The notes beneath the pieces are model-generated. The model did not search any database and was not told where the DNA came from. It saw only the letters and a program-made list of their open reading frames with translations. Source: Streptacidiphilus melanogenes (lineage in GTDB: Bacteria > Actinomycetota > Actinomycetes > Streptomycetales > Streptomycetaceae). From it: a stretch of 64,000 nucleotides of DNA. How positions within the stretch are numbered: the stretch's first letter is position 1; each line of letters opens with the position of its first letter. This document shows, one piece after another, positions 8,845-17,567 of this stretch. Location of the stretch: the NCBI RefSeq assembly GCF_000787835.1, contig NZ_BBPP01000020.1, positions 73,283-137,282 of the forward strand, read 5' to 3'. The position numbers were made by a program, and so were the translations under genes.

Positions 8845-9003
8845 TTACTGCTTCTCCCGCTTCAGGTACGCCACCAGCTGCTCGGGGTTGTTCGGGCCCG
8901 GAACGACCTGGACGAGCTCCCAGCCGTCCTCGCCCCAGGTGTCCAGGATCTGCTTGGTCGCGTGCACCAGCAGCGGCACCGTCACGTATTCCCACTTGGT
9001 CAT
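8845..9003 (-). CDS. small DUF4177-type protein
   Basis: This 52-residue protein (MTKWEYVTVPLLVHATKQIL...) has the WEY strand start and the DGWELVQVVPGPNN core typical of DUF4177 domains, which are small beta-alpha-beta proteins of unknown function. It is complete between the ATG at 9003 and the stop 2 bp before the RidA gene, so the two form an operon. In Streptomyces the same small gene sits between RidA and the ArsA-like ATPase genes, supporting a real coding sequence. Confidence 0.85.
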   Translation of the reverse strand: MTKWEYVTVPLLVHATKQILDTWGEDGWELVQVVPGPNNPEQLVAYLKREKQ

Positions 9004-9097
9004 GACACGGACTCTAGCCCGTCCACCGGATGCCCATTGGTTACGCTCGACCGGACGGCAGCATTGACGTGACGCGATCGCCAGGGAGGCACGGCTC

Positions 9098-10132
9098 ATG
9101 CCCGCAGCTCCACCTGCAGGTCCGGACTGGGAGGGCGTCCGCCTCCACGTCGTCACCGGCAAGGGAGGCACCGGCAAGACCACGGTCGCGGCGGCGCTCG
9201 CGCTGGCGCTGGCGAAGGAGGGCCGCCGGACCCTGCTCATCGAGGTCGAGGAGCGCCAGGGCATCGCGGAGCTCTTCGGCATCGCCGCGCTGCCCTACGA
9301 GGAGCGCAAGGTGGCCGCCGGCCGCGGCCACGGCGAGGTGTACGCGCTGGCCATCGACATCGAGCAGGCGCTGCTCGAGTACTTGGAGATGTTCTACAAG
9401 CTGGGCCGCGCGGGCAAGGCGCTGCGCAAGCTCGGATTCATCGACTTCGCCACGACCATCGCGCCCGGTCTGCGGGACGTGCTGCTGACGGGCAAGGCCT
9501 GCGAGGCCGTCCGCCGCCGCCGTCCGGACGGACGGCGCGTCTACGACGCGGTGGTCATGGACGCCCCGCCGACGGGCCGGGTGACCCGGTTCCTCAACAT
9601 CAACACCGAGGTGGCGGGCCTGGCCAGGGTCGGGCCGATCCACAACCAGTCGCAGGCGGTCATGCGGGTGATCCAGTCCCCGGAGACGGCCGTGCACCTG
9701 GTGACGCTGCTGGAGGAGATGCCGGTGCAGGAGACCGTGGACGGCGTGTCCGACCTGCACGCGGCGAACCTGCCGGTGGGCGGGGTCTTCGTGAACATGG
9801 TCCGTCCGCCGGTGCTGGACCAGGCGGCGCTGCTGGCGGCCGAGGACGGCCACGAGGAGGAACTGGCCCTCGCGCTGACGGAGGGCGGGCTGGGCGGACG
9901 CCGCACGGCCGCGAACGGCGGCGGCCCCGGACCGACGGTGCGCAAGCTCGTCGGACCGCTGCTCGCGGAGGGCCGCGAGCACGCCGCGCGCGTCGAACTG
10001 GAGCGCGCCCAACGAGCAGACATCCAGGGGCTGCGGCTCCCCACCTACGAGCTGCCCAAGTTGTCGGGCGGTGTCGACCTCGGCGGCCTCTACCGGCTCG
10101 CCGCCGAACTGCGGACCCAGGGGGCGGCATGA
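9098..10132 (+). CDS. ArsA/GET3-family ATPase, first of a tandem pair
   Basis: This 344-residue protein has a deviant Walker A P-loop, GKGGTGKTT, near residues 21-29, and the switch-like segment VVMDAPPTGRVTRFL. The family includes ArsA and Get3, which couple dimeric ATP hydrolysis to arsenite efflux or membrane-protein targeting. There is no ArsB, ArsC or ArsR nearby, so arsenic resistance is unlikely; actinobacteria carry this paired form next to wblA. The final ATGA overlaps the next gene by 4 bp, indicating translational coupling and probably a heteromeric complex. Confidence 0.9.
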   Translation: MPAAPPAGPDWEGVRLHVVTGKGGTGKTTVAAALALALAKEGRRTLLIEVEERQGIAELFGIAALPYEERKVAAGRGHGEVYALAIDIEQALLEYLEMFYKLGRAGKALRKLGFIDFATTIAPGLRDVLLTGKACEAVRRRRPDGRRVYDAVVMDAPPTGRVTRFLNINTEVAGLARVGPIHNQSQAVMRVIQSPETAVHLVTLLEEMPVQETVDGVSDLHAANLPVGGVFVNMVRPPVLDQAALLAAEDGHEEELALALTEGGLGGRRTAANGGGPGPTVRKLVGPLLAEGREHAARVELERAQRADIQGLRLPTYELPKLSGGVDLGGLYRLAAELRTQGAA

Positions 10133-11295
10133 CGTCGACGGGCACAGCGTCACCGGAACCGTTGACCACCCGTCAACTGGACGTGGACGCGCTGCTGGAC
10201 GACCCGGGGAGCCGGATCATCGTCTGCTGCGGCAGCGGCGGCGTCGGCAAGACCACCACGGCGGCGGCGCTGGGACTGCGGGCGGCCGAACGGGGCCGGA
10301 AGGTCGTGGTGCTGACGATCGACCCGGCCCGGCGGCTGGCGCAGTCGATGGGCCTCACCGAGCTCGACAACACCCCGCGCGTCGTCAAGGGCGTCACCGG
10401 GCCGGGTGAACTCCAGGCCATGATGCTGGACATGAAGCGGACCTTCGACGAGGTCGTGCTGGCCGCCGCCGACGCCGAACGGGCCCGGCAGATCATGGAG
10501 AACCCCTTCTACCAGTCCCTGTCCTCCGGCTTCGCGGGCACGCAGGAGTACATGGCGATGGAGAAGCTGGGCCAGCTCCACGCCACCGGGACGTGGGACC
10601 TCATCGTCGTCGACACCCCGCCGAGCCGCTCCGCGCTGGACTTCCTGGACGCCCCGAACCGCCTGGGCTCGTTCCTGGACGGGCGGCTGATCAAGGTGCT
10701 GACCGCTCCCGCGAAGGTGGGCGGGCGCAGCGCGATGAAGATGCTGAACGTCGGCATGACGATGTTCACCGGCGTGCTCAGCAAGGTCCTTGGTGCGACG
10801 GTGCTCCAGGACGTCTCCACGTTCGTGGCGGCCATGGACTCCATGTTCGGCGGCTTCCGCGAGCGCGCGGACCGGACGTACGCGCTGCTGCAGGCGAAGG
10901 GCACGGCGTTCCTCGTCGTGGCCGCGCCGGAGCGGGACGCGCTCCGGGAGGCGGCGTACTTCGTCGACCGCCTGGAGGCCGACCACATGCCGCTGGCCGG
11001 CCTCGTGCTCAACCGCGTGCACGGCACCGGCGCCCCCCAGCTCAGCGCGGAGCGCGCGCGGGCGGCGGCGGAGGCGCTGGACGAGGCTCCGCCCGGGGAC
11101 GCGGAACAGCTGGCCGCGGGACTGCTGCGGCTGCATGCGGAGCGCATGCAGATCATCGCGAGGGAGCGCCGCATGCGCGACCGCTTCGCGTCCGTCTACC
11201 CGGACGTGCGCGTCGCCGAGGTCGCCGCCCTAGCCGGCGACGTCCACGACCTCGACGGCCTCCGCGCGGTCGGTTCCCTGCTGGCAGGCGAGTAA
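10129..11295 (+). CDS. ArsA/GET3-family ATPase, second of a tandem pair
   Basis: This 388-residue protein has the P-loop CGSGGVGKTTTAAAL near residues 37-46 and the switch/Walker B region LIVVDTPPSRSALDFLD. A Met-rich stretch follows (SAMKMLNVGMTMFTGVLSKVLG), which recalls the hydrophobic client-binding region of Get3-like proteins. It overlaps the first ATPase by 4 bp. The two are divergent in sequence, so they probably form a heterodimer rather than a recent duplication. The substrate is unknown. Its 3' end faces wblA across a long hairpin element. Confidence 0.9.
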   Translation: MTSTGTASPEPLTTRQLDVDALLDDPGSRIIVCCGSGGVGKTTTAAALGLRAAERGRKVVVLTIDPARRLAQSMGLTELDNTPRVVKGVTGPGELQAMMLDMKRTFDEVVLAAADAERARQIMENPFYQSLSSGFAGTQEYMAMEKLGQLHATGTWDLIVVDTPPSRSALDFLDAPNRLGSFLDGRLIKVLTAPAKVGGRSAMKMLNVGMTMFTGVLSKVLGATVLQDVSTFVAAMDSMFGGFRERADRTYALLQAKGTAFLVVAAPERDALREAAYFVDRLEADHMPLAGLVLNRVHGTGAPQLSAERARAAAEALDEAPPGDAEQLAAGLLRLHAERMQIIARERRMRDRFASVYPDVRVAEVAALAGDVHDLDGLRAVGSLLAGE

Positions 11296-11308
11296 GCCGA
11301 CGCGACCT

Positions 11309-11414
11309 CAGGGGCGCGAGGAACTGCGCGAGCAACCACCGGTGTGCGGGTGGCCCTGCGCGTGAGGGGCTCTACCTGCGTGGGTGCCTTGTCGCGCAGT
11401 TCCTCGCGCCCCTG
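11309..11414. repeat. dispersed intergenic hairpin element, copy 2
   Basis: Perfect 23-bp inverted arms at 11309-11331 and 11392-11414 surround a 60-nt loop. Arms and parts of the loop match the element at 6550-6654. It lies between the convergent ArsA and wblA genes and may act as a bidirectional terminator. Confidence 0.78.
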
Positions 11415-11434
11415 GGGTGGTGCAACTGCGGGTC

Positions 11435-11752
11435 TCAGCCCGCTTCGGCGAAGTCCACGGCGACGACCGCGTAAGCCTGCTCGTACTCGCTGCGCGCGGT
11501 CTCCAGCAGGCGGCGCCACGAGACGACCGTCGGGCGCCGACGCAGCAGCGCTCTGCGCTCCCGCTCGGTCATGCCCCCCCAGACACCGAACTCGACACGG
11601 TTGTCCAGAGCGTCAGCCAAGCACTCGGTCCGCACCGGGCATCCGGTGCACACCGCCTTCGCGCGGTTCTGTGCCGCCCCCTGGACGAACAGTTCGTCCG
11701 GATCACTGGTGCGGCAGGCGGCCTGCGCACTCCAGTCCTCAACCCAGCTCAT
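11435..11752 (-). CDS. wblA: WhiB-family iron-sulfur regulator WblA
   Basis: The chosen ATG at 11752 follows a GAGAGGA ribosome-binding site; 105 residues. The four cluster cysteines are C13, C35, C38 and C44 (CTGCPVRTEC), followed by the GVWGG turn at 56-60 and the basic ERRALLRRRP segment. WhiB-like proteins bind a [4Fe-4S] cluster and act with the principal sigma factor. The sequence and the position between the ArsA pair and a class A PBP identify WblA, a pleiotropic regulator that in Streptomyces represses antibiotic production and is needed for normal aerial development. Its long upstream region (about 390 bp, shared with the PBP gene) suggests complex control. Confidence 0.94.
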   Translation of the reverse strand: MSWVEDWSAQAACRTSDPDELFVQGAAQNRAKAVCTGCPVRTECLADALDNRVEFGVWGGMTERERRALLRRRPTVVSWRRLLETARSEYEQAYAVVAVDFAEAG

Positions 11753-12139
11753 GCTGGCGCCGTCCTCTCCCGAATCGAGGCTCCCCCACGGCGGCAACGG
11801 CGAATATGCCGTTGCCAGTTGAGGACGTTACGGAAGAAGTGCGCGTTGCAACAGCCCCTTGGGGCCCAATCCTTATGGCCCATTTGGACTATGCGTGCCC
11901 GGGAGGTCACCCGTTGGAGTGATCGCAGGTCGTCGGCCGCTTCGGGCTTCGGGTGCCCGTTCTGGCGTTACCGCCCGCCCATCCGCCTGGCATATGCCAG
12001 GCATTCCCCCGCGATTCGGTCATCTCTCATCACCCACAAGAGTGAATCAAGAGGGCGCACAGCAAGTTGTCGCACGCTTGTGACAAGAGTAGGCGAACAC
12101 CTGGCCAGCTGTCCGAGGAACGCCGCGTAAGGTGCTCCC
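11753..12139. promoter_or_regulatory. divergent wblA/PBP promoter region
   Basis: No coding sequence is seen in these 387 bp between divergent wblA and the PBP gene. The region is less GC-rich than its flanks. It contains the perfect 18-bp palindrome GCCTGGCATATGCCAGGC at 11985-12002. Nearer the PBP gene is an imperfect inverted repeat, TTGTCGCAC...GTGACAA, at 12067-12086. Regulators of wblA such as BldD and AdpA are known in Streptomyces, but I cannot assign these sites to them. Confidence 0.55.
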
Positions 12140-14425
12140 ATGGCAGCGAAGCGCAAGGTGACCCCACTCCGGCAGATCTCGCTCGGCGCCCGACTTCTGG
12201 GTGCGAGCGTGCTGGCCGGTGGCCTGGTGGCCGGCCTGGCCCTGCCGGCCGTGGGAGCGCTGGGGCTGGGGGCGAAGTCGGCTGTCAACGACTTCAACAA
12301 CCTCCCGGCCGACTTCACCCAGCCGCCGCTGTCCCAGGCCTCGTACATCTACGACGACGAGAACAACGTCATCGCCAAGGTGTACTCGCGCGACCGCACC
12401 GTCGTCAGCGAGAGCCAGATCGCGCCCGCGATGCGCCAGGCGCTGGTCGACATCGAGGACAACCGCTTCTACCAGCACGGCGCCGTCGACCTGCGCGGCA
12501 TGCTGCGCGCGCTGACCAACAACGGCGGCGGCGGCGCCACCCAGGGCGGCTCGACGCTGACCCAGCAGTACGTCAAGAACGTCTTCGTCGAGGAGGCGGG
12601 CAACGACCAGGCGAAGGTGCTGGAGGCACAGCGGCAGACCGTCGGCCGCAAGATCCAGGAACTGAAGTACGCGATCAAGGTCGAGGAGACCCTGACCAAG
12701 GACCAGATCCTGACCAACTACCTCAACATCACCTTCTTCGGCGAGCAGGCCTACGGCGTCGAGGCCGCCTCCGAGCGGTACTTCGGCGTACACGCGAGCC
12801 AGCTGAAGGTGCAGCAGGCGGCGCTGCTGGGCGGCATGGTCCAGTCGCCCACCTACTACGACCCGATCGTCTACCCGGACGTCGCGCTCAAGCGCCGCAA
12901 CACCGTCCTGGAGAAGATGGCCGAGTACGGCTCGATCACCGCCGCGCAGGCCAAGGCCGCCGAGGCGACGCCGCTGGGGCTGAACCCGCACAAGCCCCAG
13001 GAGGGCTGCATCACCGCGAACCACAACGGTGAGGCCTTCTTCTGCGACTACGTCGAGCACGTGATCCTCAAGGACCCGGCCTTCGGCAAGACGCAGTCCG
13101 ACCGGCAGGCACTGTGGGACCAGGGCGGTCTGCAGATCCACACCACGCTGGACCCGAAGGCGCAGGCGGCGCTGAACAGGTCGGTGACCTCCCACGTCTA
13201 CGCGGGCGACAAGGCGGCCGCCGCGATGTCGATGGTGCAGCCGGGCACCGGCAAGATCCTCGCCATGGGCCAGAGCCGCCCGTACGGCGTGGGGCCGCAG
13301 GCCGACATCACGACGATCAACTACAACGTCGACGCGACGATGGGCGGCGGCTTCGGCTTCCAGACCGGTTCGACGTTCAAGCCCATCACCGCCGCCGCGG
13401 CGCTGGACCAGGGTCTGAACATGAGCACCACCTACCCGTCGCCCTACTCCGCCGACTACCCGTCGATGACGGACTGCAGCGGCAACACCCTCGCGCCGGT
13501 CCCGAACGACCACAACGACAGCCACAGCCTGGTCGGCCCCTACAACATGGCCAAGGCCATGGCGCTGTCGGTCAACACCTACTTCGTCTCCCTGGAGCAG
13601 GCCACGGGCCTGTGCAACGTCGCCACCATGGCGAACAAGCTGGGCCTCAAGAGCCAGGCGTCGGAGTACAAGACGCCCGGCCAGCTCGACCCGCTCCAGG
13701 TGGTCCAGTCGATGACCCTGGGCACCAACGACATCGCCCCGCTGCAGATGGCCGCGGTGTACGCGTCCTTCGCCGCCCGCGGCGTGTACTGCAGCCCGAC
13801 CGCGATCACCTCGGTGACCACCGCGGACCACAGGACGCTGGCGGTGCCGACGGCCAACTGCCAGCAGGCGATGCAGCAGGGCACGGCGGACGCCATCAAC
13901 TCGATGCTGGCGGGCGTGGTCAACGACGGTACCGGTGCGGTGGACGCCTTCCGGGACGGCCGCCCCAGCGCCGGCAAGACGGGTACCACCGACAAGAGCG
14001 CCAGCGTCTGGTTCATCGGCTACACCCCGGAGATCGCCGCGGCGACCGTCGTCTCCGACACCGCGAAGCTGGAGCCGCTCGACGACGGCCAGCTGATCGG
14101 CGGCAGCGCGGTCCCCTACAACACGGCCTTCGGTAGCACGCTGGCCGGCCCGATCTGGCGTCAGGCGATGACCGACGCGCTGGCCGGCGTCCCGCAGAGC
14201 AACTTCACCACGGTTCCGCTGCCGGACTCCCCGAACCCGTCCAACGACGGAAAGGGCGCGAAGGGCGGCAACACCGGCAAGGGTGGGAAGCACGGCAAGA
14301 ACGGCGGGGCCACCGGCAACACGGTCCTCGGCGCCACCGGCTTCGTCGGCATCGCCGGCGGCAACAACGGAGGAGCCGGGGGTGGCGGCGGCGCCGGCGG
14401 TCCGGGCGGGATCATCGGCCACTGA
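12140..14425 (+). CDS. class A penicillin-binding protein (bifunctional transglycosylase/transpeptidase)
   Basis: This 761-residue membrane protein has an N-terminal helix (about 20-45). A GT51 glycosyltransferase domain follows with EDNRFYQHGAVDLRGMLRA and GGSTLTQQYVKN, then a penicillin-binding domain. Its active-site motifs are SxxK in GSTFKPI (about 410), SxN in SVNTY (about 477) and KTG in AGKTGTTD (about 613). It polymerises lipid II and cross-links peptides outside the membrane. The last 60 residues are a Gly/Lys/Asn-rich tail, low in complexity. It is the known neighbour of wblA in Streptomyces (SCO3580-like, from memory). Confidence 0.94.
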   Translation: MAAKRKVTPLRQISLGARLLGASVLAGGLVAGLALPAVGALGLGAKSAVNDFNNLPADFTQPPLSQASYIYDDENNVIAKVYSRDRTVVSESQIAPAMRQALVDIEDNRFYQHGAVDLRGMLRALTNNGGGGATQGGSTLTQQYVKNVFVEEAGNDQAKVLEAQRQTVGRKIQELKYAIKVEETLTKDQILTNYLNITFFGEQAYGVEAASERYFGVHASQLKVQQAALLGGMVQSPTYYDPIVYPDVALKRRNTVLEKMAEYGSITAAQAKAAEATPLGLNPHKPQEGCITANHNGEAFFCDYVEHVILKDPAFGKTQSDRQALWDQGGLQIHTTLDPKAQAALNRSVTSHVYAGDKAAAAMSMVQPGTGKILAMGQSRPYGVGPQADITTINYNVDATMGGGFGFQTGSTFKPITAAAALDQGLNMSTTYPSPYSADYPSMTDCSGNTLAPVPNDHNDSHSLVGPYNMAKAMALSVNTYFVSLEQATGLCNVATMANKLGLKSQASEYKTPGQLDPLQVVQSMTLGTNDIAPLQMAAVYASFAARGVYCSPTAITSVTTADHRTLAVPTANCQQAMQQGTADAINSMLAGVVNDGTGAVDAFRDGRPSAGKTGTTDKSASVWFIGYTPEIAAATVVSDTAKLEPLDDGQLIGGSAVPYNTAFGSTLAGPIWRQAMTDALAGVPQSNFTTVPLPDSPNPSNDGKGAKGGNTGKGGKHGKNGGATGNTVLGATGFVGIAGGNNGGAGGGGGAGGPGGIIGH

Positions 14426-14435
14426 GAGCACGACG

Positions 14436-14482
14436 ACGCGTCAGGGGCGCGGGGCTGCGAGAGCCCCGCGCCCCTGACGCGT
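14436..14482. terminator. bidirectional GC-rich hairpin terminator
   Basis: A perfect 21-bp stem (14436-14456 and 14462-14482) around a 5-nt loop lies between the convergent PBP and YqeY-like genes. There is no T tract, as is common in streptomycetes. Confidence 0.8.
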
Positions 14483-14503
14483 TCGTGTGCGGTGGCGCTT
14501 CGG

Positions 14504-14971
14504 CTAGCCGTTCAGCGCCTGCTTGACGGCGGCGGCGACGCGGCCGCCCTCGGCGAGGCCCTTGACCTTCGGGTTGACGATCTTCATGACCGCGCCCATC
14601 GCCCGAGGCCCCTCCGCGCCGGACGCAGCGGCCTCGGAGACCGCGGCGGCGACGATCGCGGCGAGCTCCTCGTCGCTCAGCTGCTTCGGCAGGTATTCGG
14701 CGAGCAGCTCGCCCTCGGCGCGCTCGCGCGCGGCGGAGTCCGTGCGACCGCCCTGCTCGAAGGCCTCCGCCGCCTCACGCCGCTTCTTCGCCTCACGGGT
14801 GATGACCTGCAGCACCTCCTCGTCGCTGAGCTCGCGCGCGGTCTTGCCGGCCACCTCCTCCTTGGTGATGGCGGCGAGGGTGAGCCGGATCGTGCCGGAG
14901 CGGAGGTCGTCGCGGGCCCGGATCGCGGCGGTGAGGTCCTCCTGGAGCTGCTGCTTGAGCGTGGTGGTCAT
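14504..14971 (-). CDS. GatB/YqeY domain protein
   Basis: This 155-residue, all-helical protein (TTLKQQLQEDLTAAIRARDDLRSGTIRLTLAAI, then ELSDEEVLQVITREAKKRREAAEAFEQGGR) matches the YqeY family. It shares the helical tail domain of the amidotransferase subunit GatB that contacts tRNA. Free-standing YqeY proteins have no firmly assigned function. The GAMGAVMKIVNPKVKGLAEGGRVAAAVKQAL end is characteristic. The gene stands alone; its ATG at 14971 faces the metallophosphoesterase gene across about 140 bp. Confidence 0.92.
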   Translation of the reverse strand: MTTTLKQQLQEDLTAAIRARDDLRSGTIRLTLAAITKEEVAGKTARELSDEEVLQVITREAKKRREAAEAFEQGGRTDSAARERAEGELLAEYLPKQLSDEELAAIVAAAVSEAAASGAEGPRAMGAVMKIVNPKVKGLAEGGRVAAAVKQALNG

Positions 14972-15113
14972 GGGGCAAGTCTGACACCTGGGCCCGGCCC
15001 GCCGCCCGGATTAACGTGCGACGAGCCGAGCACGGTCCCCGGCGGTCGCGCTGTTGGGACCGATGACCGCCCCGTCGTACCGGGCGTCTCGGGGCGTCTG
15101 CCACCATGGACGG

Positions 15114-16073
15114 ATGCGCACCCGATACGCCGCTCCGCTGAAGGCCCTTGGAGTCACCGCCGCCGTCGGCGCGGCCTGCGTCGGCTACGCCGCCGCGTAC
15201 GAGGTGCGCTCGTTCCGGCTGCGACGGATCGAGGTCCCGGTGCTGCCGCCGGGGGCGAAGCCCATGCGGGTGCTGCAGGTGTCCGACATCCACATGGTGA
15301 ACGGGCAGCGCAAGAAGCAGATCTGGCTGCGCGGCCTGGCGGCGCTCCGCCCGGACCTGGTGATCAACACCGGCGACAACCTCTCCGACCCGGAGGCGGT
15401 GCCGCAGACGCTCGACGCGCTCGGCCCGCTGCTCGACTTCCCCGGCGCGTACGTCTTCGGCTCCAACGACTACTACGGCCCGCAGCCCAAGAGCCCCACC
15501 CGCTACCTGACCGCGATGCTCAGCGGCAACCACGGCATGAACAACGCCGACGGCTCCGCGCGGCGCGGCATCAAGGGCGCGATCCACAACCCGTGGACGG
15601 AGCTGCGCGACGGCTTCGACGCGGCGGGCTGGCTCGACCTCACCAACCGGCGCGGCGGTCTCAAGGTCAACGACGTCGAGCTGGAGCTGACGGGTCTGGA
15701 CGACCCGCACATCCGCCGTGACCGCTACGCGGCGGTGGCGGGCGGCCCCTCCCCGGACGCCGACGTCTCCTTCGGCGTCGTCCACGCCCCCTACCTACGC
15801 GTCCTGGACGCCTTCACCGCGGACGACTACCCGCTGATCCTCGCCGGGCACACGCACGGCGGACAGCTCTGCGTCCCCTTCTACGGCGCGCTGGTCACCA
15901 ACTGCGACATCGACCGCGGGCGGGTCAAGGGCCTCTCCACGCACGCGGCGGGCGGCCGCCGCAGCTTCCTGCACGTCTCCGCGGGCTGCGGCACCAACCG
16001 CTACACCCCGGTCCGCTTCGCCTGCCCGCCGGAGGCGACCCTGCTCACGCTGCGCCCCCGGGCCCGGGCCTGA
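15114..16073 (+). CDS. calcineurin-like metallophosphoesterase
   Basis: I chose the ATG at 15114 (319 residues) because an internal N-terminal hydrophobic segment, LKALGVTAAVGAACVGYAAAYEV, then starts at residue 8 as a signal anchor. Metallophosphoesterase motifs follow in order: VSDIHM, NTGDNLS, GSNDYYG (GNHE-like, with Ser-Asn in place of Gly-Asn), VVHAP and LAGHTHGGQL. The metals are probably Mn/Fe. This YkuE-like branch is membrane-associated and may act on lipids or cell-wall precursors. An upstream ATG at 15054 is possible but less likely. Confidence 0.9.
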   Translation: MRTRYAAPLKALGVTAAVGAACVGYAAAYEVRSFRLRRIEVPVLPPGAKPMRVLQVSDIHMVNGQRKKQIWLRGLAALRPDLVINTGDNLSDPEAVPQTLDALGPLLDFPGAYVFGSNDYYGPQPKSPTRYLTAMLSGNHGMNNADGSARRGIKGAIHNPWTELRDGFDAAGWLDLTNRRGGLKVNDVELELTGLDDPHIRRDRYAAVAGGPSPDADVSFGVVHAPYLRVLDAFTADDYPLILAGHTHGGQLCVPFYGALVTNCDIDRGRVKGLSTHAAGGRRSFLHVSAGCGTNRYTPVRFACPPEATLLTLRPRARA

Positions 16074-16085
16074 GAGCGGCGGGGG

Positions 16086-17096
16086 TCAGACCTCGTACGC
16101 CCCGTCGATCGCGCCGATGTCGACGCCGTCGAGACCGAGTGCCCTACGGTTCCTGACGCCCGCGACCGACTCCTCCAACGCGCCCGTCAGCCAGTTGTGC
16201 TGACGGGAGGTCTCGTCTGCGACGCGCAGCAGCCGTCCCACCGCGGGTGAGCGGTTCTCGCGGCGCGTGACCAGATGGACCTCGATGAACGCGGCCGGCG
16301 TCACCGGGAGCCAGAGCAGCCCGCTCGGCAGGCCGATGCGGCCGGAGTAGCCGACCATCGTGACGGCCGCGCCGGAGGCGACCGGGGTGTAGGAGGCGTC
16401 GAAGTCGAGGCCCCGGTAGAGCACCTCGGGGCGCGCGCCGGCCCGGGCGCAGATCTCCATGATCTCGTCGTAGTGGCCGGGGTTGTGGGTGCGCGGGTGG
16501 AGCAGCAGCTTGAGACCGTCCAGTGCGGCGGGGTCGATCGACTCGGCGTCGTCCGCGGCGAGCGGGTGCTCGCTGCTGATCACGATGCCCTGGCGCTCAC
16601 GGCGCAGCAGCGTCAGCTCGACGTCGTCCGGCAACGCCTCGGGCTGCGCGGAGCGGACCAGGCCGACGTCCAGGGTTCCGGCGGCGACGGAGTCGATGAT
16701 GTCCGCGAAGGCCATCACCCGCGCGGAGACCTCGATGCCGGGGGCCTCCTCGCCCATCGCGAGCAGCAGCTGCGGCGCGGTCTCGTACCCGGCGCTCATG
16801 CCGTAGCCGAGGCTGACGCTGCCCATCCGCCCGTCCGCGAAGGCGCGGACCCCGCGCCAGAGGCTGTCCGCCGCCTCCAGGAGCGCGGGCCCGCGCTCCA
16901 GCAGCATCCGGCCGGCCTCGGTCGGCTCGACCTTGTGCGTCGTGCGCACGAGCAGCTCGACGCCGAGCTCGCGCTCCAGCTCGCGCACCTGCCGGCTCAG
17001 CGCAGGCTGCGCGATGTGCAGGCGCTCGGCGGCACGGGTGAAGTTCCGTTCCTCGGCGACGGCCAGGAAGTACCGCAGGCGGCGCAGCTCGGACAT
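16086..17096 (-). CDS. LysR-family transcriptional regulator
   Basis: This 336-residue protein begins with the winged helix MSELRRLRYFLAVAEERNFTRAAERLHIAQPALSRQVRELE, an unmistakable LysR HTH. An effector-binding domain follows (GSVSLGYGMSAGYETAPQLL and later strands). No divergent partner is next to it, because the upstream side holds tRNA genes, so its target cannot be inferred from position. The C-terminal 25 residues extend beyond the usual domain end. Stop 12 bp from the convergent metallophosphoesterase. Confidence 0.9.
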   Translation of the reverse strand: MSELRRLRYFLAVAEERNFTRAAERLHIAQPALSRQVRELERELGVELLVRTTHKVEPTEAGRMLLERGPALLEAADSLWRGVRAFADGRMGSVSLGYGMSAGYETAPQLLLAMGEEAPGIEVSARVMAFADIIDSVAAGTLDVGLVRSAQPEALPDDVELTLLRRERQGIVISSEHPLAADDAESIDPAALDGLKLLLHPRTHNPGHYDEIMEICARAGARPEVLYRGLDFDASYTPVASGAAVTMVGYSGRIGLPSGLLWLPVTPAAFIEVHLVTRRENRSPAVGRLLRVADETSRQHNWLTGALEESVAGVRNRRALGLDGVDIGAIDGAYEV

Positions 17097-17248
17097 GCGT
17101 CCATCTTAGGAGCCCGGTCATGCCGGTACGGCATGAAGGGACCGGGCAGTCTCACGAACAGCCGCTGAACGAGGGTGCCCACGTCGCACCCTGCGGAATC
17201 GGATTTCGTGCCTGGGCAGGTGGTCCGCTACAGTAATGCTCGTTGCAC

Positions 17249-17322
<74 letters not shown>

Positions 17323-17336
17323 CTGGTGAAACCGCG

Positions 17337-17372
17337 AGTAGGGCGGGCTCCTGTCAAGGAGCCCGCCCTACT
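17337..17372 (+). terminator. terminator of tRNA-Pro copy 1
   Basis: A perfect 15-bp stem (17337-17351/17358-17372) with a 6-nt loop sits 14 bp after the tRNA. The following CTGCTTTGG is weakly T-rich. Confidence 0.8.
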
Positions 17373-17438
17373 GCTTTGGCATCGCATCGTCCCGTCGGAA
17401 GCAGCCCGCCGGGTCCGGTAGAGTTCGTGTCGTTGCAC

Positions 17439-17512
<74 letters not shown>

Positions 17513-17522
17513 CTTCGCAAAG

Positions 17523-17567
17523 GCCGGAGGCCCTGTCGATCCACGTCGACAGGGCCTCCGGCTTTTT
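17523..17567 (+). terminator. terminator of tRNA-Pro copy 2
   Basis: A perfect 17-bp stem (17523-17539/17546-17562) with a 6-nt loop is followed by TTTTT. It also serves the convergent methyltransferase gene, whose stop codon begins at 17567. Confidence 0.88.

Noticed and set aside
9098-11295. Arsenic-resistance operon
   Set aside because: ArsA-like ATPases are present, but arsB, arsC and arsR are missing and the pair is a conserved neighbour of wblA.
14161-14415. A proline-rich small protein on the minus strand
   Set aside because: It is the reverse of the Gly-rich PBP tail.
12047-14431. A minus-strand open frame across the PBP gene
   Set aside because: It is a shadow of the PBP gene, whose GT51 and transpeptidase motifs are intact.
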